Below the pieces are notes generated by a model, which was given only the letters and a program-made list of their open reading frames with translations, searched no databases and was not told the origin of the DNA. DNA of 64,000 nucleotides. It comes from Nemophila menziesii. Lineage: Eukaryota > Streptophyta > Magnoliopsida > Boraginales > Hydrophyllaceae. A program made the translations under genes and the position numbers. Below are positions 56,892-64,000 of the stretch, one piece after another. The stretch's first letter is position 1. Each line of letters begins with the position of its first letter. Where the stretch lies: contig JARWIR010000001.1 in the NCBI GenBank assembly GCA_029959085.1, positions 66,030,899 to 66,094,898 of the forward strand. Reading direction: 5' to 3'.

Positions 56892-59800
56892 ATGGGCACC
56901 ATTTCAACTCCAGTTTTCTATTCTACTCCTTTAAAAAAATCTGTGAATTCTTCTTTATCTAATGCTTCGAGGGTTCAGTCACTCCACCTTGTTACTAAGC
57001 AATTATCTATTAGACGTGGACTATTGGTTCTTGCTCCCAAGACTTCTTCTGATCAACCAGGTTAGTTGTTTTTTCCAAACAAGGTATAAATATCCAATAA
57101 GATAATAACTTGATGAATTCATCTTAAAACACGCTTCCTCACGCGCATGATGAGGATTCAATGGCCGAGCAACTACTAGCCTGGGGCCATGATCCCTAGG
57201 TATTCAAAAAAAAAAAGTTTGATCCCATGAAAAAAATACCATATACTAATACTTATGTCCCGAGTTTTCAAAATTTTTACTTCGACCCCAGCTTTTTAGT
57301 TTGGTGGATACGTGTACATTAGTTGGAATTTACAGGGTATTTTTATAATTTTTGAAACATAGGGACCTATAGTGCAATTAAAAAAATTGGACATGTAGGG
57401 CAATTTACTCAAAAGTCAAAAGTAAATAGACCTATAATGCAATTAACTCAAAAGTATAGTGACTTGTAATGCAATTAAATAAAAAAATTAAGGACATGTG
57501 TTGCAATTAACTCAAAAGGTCGGTGACCCGTAGTGCAATTCACTCAAAAATATCGGGACCTATGGTCTGATTAATATAAAGTAGAGGGACTTACTGATAT
57601 ACATATACAACAAAGTTAAAATATATAAAGAATAAATTAGATGAGTCATGTATAAAAAAACAAGACGAGTCATGTATAACTTTGTTTTTTTATACATGAC
57701 TCATCTAATTTATTCTTTATATATTTTAACTTTGTTGTATATGTGCTCGTTTTGGACACTCAGTTATTGATTGCTACTCACGAGCTGATTTTGTTATTTA
57801 TCCATCACCTAAAGCACAACAACTATTGGTTTATGCTGCTCATAATGCTCCAAATTCGAGCTATAATCATGCTCCACTGAACTCCACTTCAAACTCGAAT
57901 TATAATACAACTTTCTTAGGTTATAACTCTTCATCATCAAGCTATAACCATGAACTTTGGTACTTAGATTTCAGGGCTAATAGTCATGTTACACCTGACT
58001 CATCTATGCTTCAACAATCTTCTTCTTATAATGGTGGGAATTCTGTCGCTGTGGTAATGGTCATTCATTGGATATTGCAAATATTGGGAACAATAATCTA
58101 TCTTTAAATAACTCTCACTTTCATTTAACTTCAATTCTCCATGTTCCACAAATAGCCTCGAATTTGCTCTCTATTTCTAAATCCACTAATGATAACAATT
58201 GTTATGTTTTGTTTACATCTAAATCCGTGTCTATACATGATTCCTATTCTCACAACTTGTTATTTCAGGGTCCTTGTTAAGGTGGATTGTATCCACTTAG
58301 GTTTAGTGGTCATAGTTCTTCTACATCTTCACTTTCTTCCAAGCCTTCCTGCCTATCATCCTCTACTGTGTCAAATCAAGCTAAATTGTGGCATTATCGC
58401 CTTGGTCACCCTTCATCAAATGATTCATCCTCTTTGTCTCCTACTTTAAATACCAAGCTTAATTTTCATGGTGTATTATGTAATTCTTGTGCAACATCTA
58501 AGTCACATAAGCTCGCTTTTCCTTTATCTGTTACTCGAAGTAATTCTCCTTTTGCTTTAATTCATACAGATGTTTGGGGTCCTTCCCCTATTGCTTCTTG
58601 TTCTTCACTTAAATATTACAATGTCTTTGTTGATGATTTTATTCGATTTACTTGGGTTAATCCATTAGCTTTTAAATCAGATGTATATAAAACTTTTAAA
58701 ACCTTCTATGAAATGGTTTTTACACAGTTTAACATCAAAATTCAAACTCTACGGTCTGATAATGGAGGAGAATTCACGAGTTCACTTTTTCAAACCTTTC
58801 TTTAATCAAATGGCATAGTTCATCACACTTCTTGTCCTCATACCCCAGAATAAAGTGGTATTTCTAAGAGAAACCATCGCCATCTCTTGGAAACTATTAG
58901 GTCGTTACTAGCTAAAGTTTTCTCCCTTATAAATTTTGGCTTGAAGCTCTTGCACTTAGTGTCTATTTGATTAATATTTTACCAACTACAACTTTGGGAA
59001 ATAGGACTCCATATCAACTTTTATATAATAAATTACCTTCTTATTCTCACTTAAAAGTTTTTGGGTCTTTGTGTTACCCATGGCTTAAACCATATAGCCC
59101 ACATAAACTAGCTCCTAAATCCGAGTCATGTATCTTCCTTGGGTATTGTACACACTCTAAAGGCTATAAATGCTTTTCTTTATCCTCAAAAAGCGTGTTT
59201 ATATCACGCCATGTTGTGTTTAATGAACACACATTTCCTTTTCAACCATTACCATCACCCGCTTCTCATGAAATTGATACAATCTATACATCTTATATAG
59301 TCTTGTTCAAATTTCAAATCAATCCTCATGCTATTTCACATCCATTTACATCACCTATATGTCCTCCATCTGTGTCTCCTATTCAAACTTCTTTACCTTC
59401 TTCTGAAAATCAAGTTACTAATCCATCTGCACCTATTTTTCCTCCTTCTCACCTCCTCAACCACCTAGACATCATATGATTACTAGGAGGCAAACTGGTT
59501 CATTAAAACCTTCTTATAAATGTCAATCTTTAACTTTTTCTTCTAATATTGTTGAACCTAGCTCTTACAAAGAGGCTGCTCAATCCCTGTATTGGAAATT
59601 AGCAATGAATGAAGTGTTTATAGCATTTCAGAAACAACACACATGGGATATTGTTCCACATCCACATGGTAGAGCTCCCATTACATGTAAGTGGATATAT
59701 AAATTAAAAAGAAATGCAGATGGATCAATATCGTGTTATAAAGATGCCTTGTAGCTCGTGGACTTTTGCAAGAATATGGATTAGATTATACAGAGACATT

Positions 59801-62800
59801 TAGTTATGTTGTTAAACATCAAACAATAAGAGTCATCTTATCTCTTGATATTACTTCTAATTGGATTATTCATCAGATTGATGTTTCAAATGCTTACATG
59901 GCAATTTAGAAGAAGAGGTGTATATGGTTCAGCCCCAAGGTTTTGTTGATCCTCAAAATCCTAATTATGTGTGTAAACTTAAAAGATCTTTATATGGACT
60001 CAAGCAAGCCCCTCGTTCTTGGAATATGCTTTTGACTTATTTTCTTGAGTCACATGGTTTTATTGTTTGTCCAGCTGACACTTCCATGTTTACAAGAGGC
60101 TCTCATGATCATTTAACTATTGTCTTGGTTTATGTAGATGATATACTTATTACAGGTTCTGCAGCAGCTTAAATCTCTGCTCTTATATCATATTTAAAGA
60201 TGCGCTTTGATATGAAAGAACTTGGTCCCCTATCACACTTTCTTGGATTACAAATCAAGTCTTCTCCTGACTGTATCATTGTTTCTCAAGAACATTATGC
60301 CTCTACTATTCTTAACCGAGCTGGCATGAGTGAGTGTAAGGCTTCTTCAACTCCTACATTGAATAAATATTCTGTCAAATCGGATTTTTCACTTCAATTA
60401 TTTGAAGATCCTTTTTTATTTAGAAGTCTGACAGGAGCCTTACAATATCTAACAATCACTAGACCTGATAGTGCGTTTGTTGTTAACCAAATCTGTCAAG
60501 CAATGCATAAACCAACTAATGGTGATTATGATTCCCTCAAGAGATTACTTAGATATATTAAGGGAACTATGCACTATGGGTTAACATTTGTCTCTTCTCC
60601 TCTCACTCTTAAAGCCTATTCTGACTCGGATTGGGCGAGTAGTATACATGATAGACGCTCAACTACAGGATACTGCATATTTCTTGGCTCTAATATGATA
60701 TCTTGGGGATCCAAGAAACAAAGTATTGTATCTTGATCATTCACTGAAGCAGAGTATAGAGCAATGGCTTATGTCTCTGCAGAATTAATGTGGATTTCAT
60801 ACTTATTAAAAATTCTGCACATTACAACTCCTACTCCTACCATAACTTGTGATAATCAATCTGCAATTACACTTGCTACAAATCCTGTTTTTCACACACG
60901 GACTCGACACATTGATGTTGATTTTCATTTTGTACAAGAGCAAGTCAAAGCTAAGAAGCTTTTCCTTCATCATGTACCATCACCTGTTCAACTAGCAGAC
61001 GTGCTGACTAAAGGATTGTCTGCTGCTCAACTCACAATCTTGATCTCCAAGCTTCCCCTTCTTCGAGTGCTTAGCTTGCGGGGGGATGATAATGTACATA
61101 TACAACAAAGTTAAAATATAAATAGAATAACTTAGATGAGTCACATACAAGACAAATTCTGTTAGCATCTTATCATTCATATAGAGTAGTGATAGTACTA
61201 TATATATTCCCTCCTTGTAAAGCATATTCATTCAATCAATACAATACAAAGTGTGTTTTAATTCTTTCTCTCTCAATACCTACAATGAAGTTAACTCAAA
61301 TATATAGGAACCTATGAACTTAAAATTATAGTGGCATGTAGTGCAATGAAATAGTATATATAGGGATATGTAGTGCAATTTACTCAAAAGAATAAGGACT
61401 TATAGTGTAATTAACTCACAAATATAGGGACTATGGTGTAATCAATTCAAAATATAGGGACCTATAGTGCAATTAACTCAAAAATATAGGAACCTATCAA
61501 CTCAATATTATAGCGGATCTGTAGTTCAATCAAGACAAAAATATAAGGACTTTTCAACTCAAAATTATACTCCCTTACAAATAATCAATATGACTGACAC
61601 TATTTTAAGTTACTAGATTGTTTAAAAGCTTAATACTCTTGCCTTTACAGGTCAGGTCCAAGAAGATGAAGAAGTAGTCGATAGTAATGTCTTGCCTTAC
61701 TGTAGTTTAGATCGGAAACAGAAAAAGTCTGTTGGGGAAATGGAACAAGAATTTCTTCAAGCTCTCCAGGTCCAAAAGCAAAACATTTCAGTTTATTCTT
61801 TCTTGTTTATTCCAACTTACGTTTCGTTGTGTTGTCTCGGTAGTCATTTTATTATGAAGGAAAAGCGATGATGTCGAATGAAGAATTTGATAACCTCAAG
61901 GAAGAGCTTATGTGGGAAGGAAGTGATGTTGTCATGCTCAGTATGTTTATATTTTCATCCCCTAAGCCTTGTAGAACATTTATACTAATCGACCCGCTTT
62001 TTTATTCCCTAATGCAGGTAGTGACGAGCAAAGGTTCTTGGAAGTTTCAATGGCTTACTTAGCTGGACAACCTATAATGACAGATAAAGAGTTTGATGAG
62101 CTAAAAATGAAACTTAAGGTAGGCAGAAGAGTAAAGTAGCAGAGATACCATATCTTGTACCACCATAATTGGACAGTTTGACAAAAAAAAAGGACTAAAA
62201 CAGGATAGATTTAAAAAAAAAAAAAATATATTTTTCAGCCATTATATTTTAACTTAGGTGTCGTTTGTTTTTTTAAGTAATAAGTGCTGAATGCTGAATG
62301 AACACCTGAATAGAACTTATTCTGTTAAGAGGCAATGTCTGAATGATTCAGACTTAGGGGGTGTTTGTTTGCACTTAATGAGATCTTAATCTGGTTCATT
62401 AAGACACTGGATCAATAACACTGTTTGTTTTTCCTGGCCAATTAAGATCTGAATGGCTCTTAACTGGTCTGTTTCATTAAGATTTCAAACTAAGGCGTCG
62501 TTTGTTTTTTATGTGATAAGTACTGAATGCTGAATGAATAACTGAATAACACTTATTCTGTTAAGAGGCAGTGTCTGAATAATTCAGACTTGGTTTGAAA
62601 TCTTAATGAAACAGACCAGTTAAGAGGCATTCAGATCTGAATTGGTCAGAAAAAACAAACTGTCTTATTGATTCAGTGTCTTAATGAATCAGATTAAGAT
62701 CTCATTAAGTGCAAACAAACACCCCCTAAGACTGAATCATTCAGACACTGCCTCTTAACATAATAAGTCTTATTCAGTTGTTCATTCAGCATTCAGCACT

Positions 62801-64000
62801 TATTACTTAAAAAAACAAACGACACCTTAGTTTGAAATCTTAATGAAACAGACCAATTAAGAGGCATTCAGATCTGAATTGACTAGGAAAAACAAACAGT
62901 CTGATTGATCCAGTGTCTTAATGAACCAGATTAAGATCTCATTAAGTGCAAACAAACACCCCCTTAGTCACATCGGTTAGAAAATTAATGGAACTTATAT
63001 TTGAAATGAACCGTTTTAGGATAAATTTTCTCTTAATTTTTTTAGGATATTTTTTATTTTGTTTGTATCAATTTTTAAATAGCTTTCGCCTTTCAATCAA
63101 ACGGCGATACTAAGTTCAAACATAAGGACAACAATAATTGAAATAAACCGTTTGACCTTAATTTTCCCCACATTTTTAACGTATATTTTATTTTGTTTAT
63201 ATCAATTTTCAAATAAATTTGGTCTTTCAGTCTAAAGACGATATTAAGTCACAATATAAGGACAAACTAAGTCCAAACATAAGGACAAACTAACACTTTT
63301 TACAGTTTTGTCACATTTTGGTCAAAACTGTACAAGATTTATGTGGTACTTTATTTTAGGAGGAACAAGAATTCAACTAGTATAGTTGTTCAAGTTTCGC
63401 ATTCTCACATATTATAAATCTCGTAGATGGACGGGAGTAACATTGTGGTTGAGGGTCCACGGTGTAGTTTGCGGAGTAAGAAAGTTTACAGTGACCTTGT
63501 TGTCGACTATCTAAAGATGTTCCTATTGAACGTTCCTGCTACTGTGATTGCTTTAATATAATGAGTATTGTTTAATGCGTTAATTGCATATACAAAATTA
63601 TAGTCGTCCTATACTCATATCTCTGCCAATAATACTATATACATGACCTTCAATGTTAGGTTTTTCTTTCTCGACGATTTAACGGGATTTGAAATCACTT
63701 ATCTTCTGAAGGTAATGGGGAATTTATCTATCAGACTAGTTATGATCATCTATTATTTATAATCGGCTAATATGATACATTTTACAGCTGCCAGAGCCAT
63801 TCAGTTTCATATTCACTTGGTTTGCAGCATTTCCTTTAATATTATGGTTATCCTTTTCGATTACGAATCTCGTTGTGAAAGATTTTATCATATTAAAGGT
63901 AATAACTTCGTTAATTTAACATCCTAATATTCCATTATTTTTGCTTGCATTTATAAGTCAAATCTGGTAGGGGTCGTGTCCAAACTGTGGTTCGGAGAAT
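56892..64000 (+). CDS. PGRL1: PGR5-like protein 1 (PGRL1), chloroplast; partial, 3' end outside the window
   Basis: Thylakoid membrane protein that works with PGR5 in ferredoxin-dependent cyclic electron flow around photosystem I. Exons: 56892-57060, 61651-61769, 61844-61940, 62018-62118, 63427-63557, 63660-63711, 63788-63898, 63971-64000 (continues). These give about 270 of roughly 320 residues with every phase matching. Exon 1 is a Ser/Thr-rich transit peptide (MGTISTPVFYSTPLKK...). Then DSNVLPYCS and EMEQEFLQALQ (exon 2), MSNEEFDNLKEELMWEGSDVVML (exon 3), EGPRCSLRSKKVYSDL and membrane span 1 (exon 5), DDLTGFEITYLLK (exon 6), membrane span 2 (exon 7), SCPNCGSEN (exon 8). Conserved Cys in LPYCS, GPRCS and CPNC are present. 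Exon 5 ends before AT rather than GT (63558), so this copy may be impaired. Confidence 0.93.
57330..57594 (+). repeat. PGRL1 intron 1 minisatellite, left part
   Basis: Degenerate tandem units of about 37-40 bp built on 'gggacctatagtgcaatt' and 'aactcaaaaatat'. The array continues after the copia element at 61279. Confidence 0.8.
57601..57744. repeat. Perfect 63-bp inverted repeat (hairpin)
   Basis: 57601-57663 and 57682-57744 are exact reverse complements with an 18-base spacer. Both arms are the start of the copia LTR. Confidence 0.95.
57826..61084 (+). pseudogene. Copia polyprotein remnant (PR-IN-RT-RH)
   Basis: Domain order: protease, where the usual WYLDSGA reads WYLDFRANSHVT (about 57955-57995), so the catalytic D-S-G is broken; pre-integrase LWHYRLGHPS (about 58385) and a Cys pair CNSCATSK; integrase with HTDVWGPSP (about 58562) and LRSDNGGEF (about 58750), while the third acidic residue region reads GISKRNHRH, lacking the Glu. 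RT begins at 59476, KWIYKLKRNADG (about 59690), LYGLKQAPRSW (about 59990), YVDDILITG (about 60130). RNase H has YSDSDWASSIHDRRST (about 60615) and, after TGA at 60734-60736, TEAEYRAM and ADVLTKGL (about 60995). At least five stops or shifts break it. Confidence 0.88.
61087..61278 (+). repeat. Copia 3' LTR
   Basis: About 190 bp, from TGATAATGTACATATAC to ...CTCTCAATA. The first 60 bases match the 5' LTR start with several differences. The end base is set by the target duplication and is uncertain by a few bases. Confidence 0.7.
61279..61590 (+). repeat. PGRL1 intron 1 minisatellite, right part
   Basis: Continuation of the 37-40-bp units (for example at 61410-61500), split from the left part by the copia insertion. 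Confidence 0.8.
62257..62963. mobile_element. Nested Tourist/Harbinger-like MITEs in PGRL1 intron 4
   Basis: Two terminal motifs recur in inverted pairs: GGTGTCGTTTGTTT at 62257 with its complement ending at 62826 (a variant GGCGTCGTTTGTTT starts near 62494), and GGGGGTGTTTGTTTGC near 62357 with complements near 62713-62728 and 62948-62963. Boundaries are bordered by TTA or TAA (62254-62256, 62827-62829, 62964-62966). Short G-rich terminal repeats with TTA/TAA duplications fit PIF/Harbinger (Tourist) MITEs. At least two insertions are nested; the exact order is not resolved. Confidence 0.72.

Larger units (their letters stand above)
57595..61278 (+). mobile_element. Ty1/copia retrotransposon in PGRL1 intron 1
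   Basis: Sense to PGRL1. 5' LTR start at 57595 (TGATATACATATAC), 3' LTR 61087-61278 (TGATAATGTACATATAC...), polypurine tract GCTTGCGGGGGGA directly before the 3' LTR. Flanking cttac (57590-57594) and cctac (61279-61283) are a 5-bp duplication with one change. The 5' LTR is cut after about 85 bases and replaced by an inverted copy of itself; gag is missing. The interior holds a decayed PR-IN-RT-RH polyprotein, the domain order of Ty1/copia. Confidence 0.85.

Overview
The window is plant nuclear DNA, almost certainly from a eudicot. It holds one intron-containing chloroplast-protein gene (PGRL1), decayed pieces of a subtilase and a CYP76-like P450, and about 55 kb of nested transposable elements. 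Most are Ty3/gypsy elements of the Athila type: LTRs of about 1.5 kb with TG...CA ends, a primer-binding site matching the 3' end of plant tRNA-Asp, a protease motif of the form DLGASINLMP, an RT motif FMDDF and a third ORF after pol. Nothing is prokaryotic, and the species cannot be named from the sequence.

Layout. 1-5983: 5' half of an Athila element (E1, minus strand), inserted in an older LTR (E2, 5984-6950). 6951-7480: a TTAAGG hexamer array. 7481-9675: AT-rich DNA, an ACCGGT-rich transposon end and a gag fragment. 9676-10176 and 31667-32475: two parts of one subtilase pseudogene, separated by a 21.5-kb nest. That nest is element E3 (10177-31666, minus), which itself holds a Mutator-type MITE (12447-12902), a protease-only LTR element E4 (17684-25850), a foldback element (27730-29854) and a small hAT element (29365-29840). 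33166-36586: 5' LTR and gag of plus-strand element E5.

The main structural event is a direct tandem duplication of about 12 kb. Unit A is 23950-36586 and unit B is 36587-48636. Each carries, in the same order, the 5' end of E4, the E3 protease/gag, the foldback element, the E3 5' LTR, the 5' half of the subtilase, its upstream DNA and the 5' end of E5. The hAT element is present only in A, and a piece of the foldback centre is missing only from A, so these changes separate the copies in time.

48637-56280: a P450 fragment, the 3' end of another Athila-like element (E6, plus) whose LTR is split by a solo LTR with a perfect 5-bp target duplication, and the 5' end of an L1-type LINE (minus).

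56892-64000: PGRL1 (plus strand, exons 1-8, 3' end outside the window), the thylakoid partner of PGR5 in cyclic electron flow around photosystem I. Intron 1 holds a minisatellite split by a Ty1/copia element, and intron 4 holds nested MITEs. Intron 5 has an AT instead of GT donor, which raises the question whether this copy is functional. I found no convincing undescribed biological system; the novelty here is structural.
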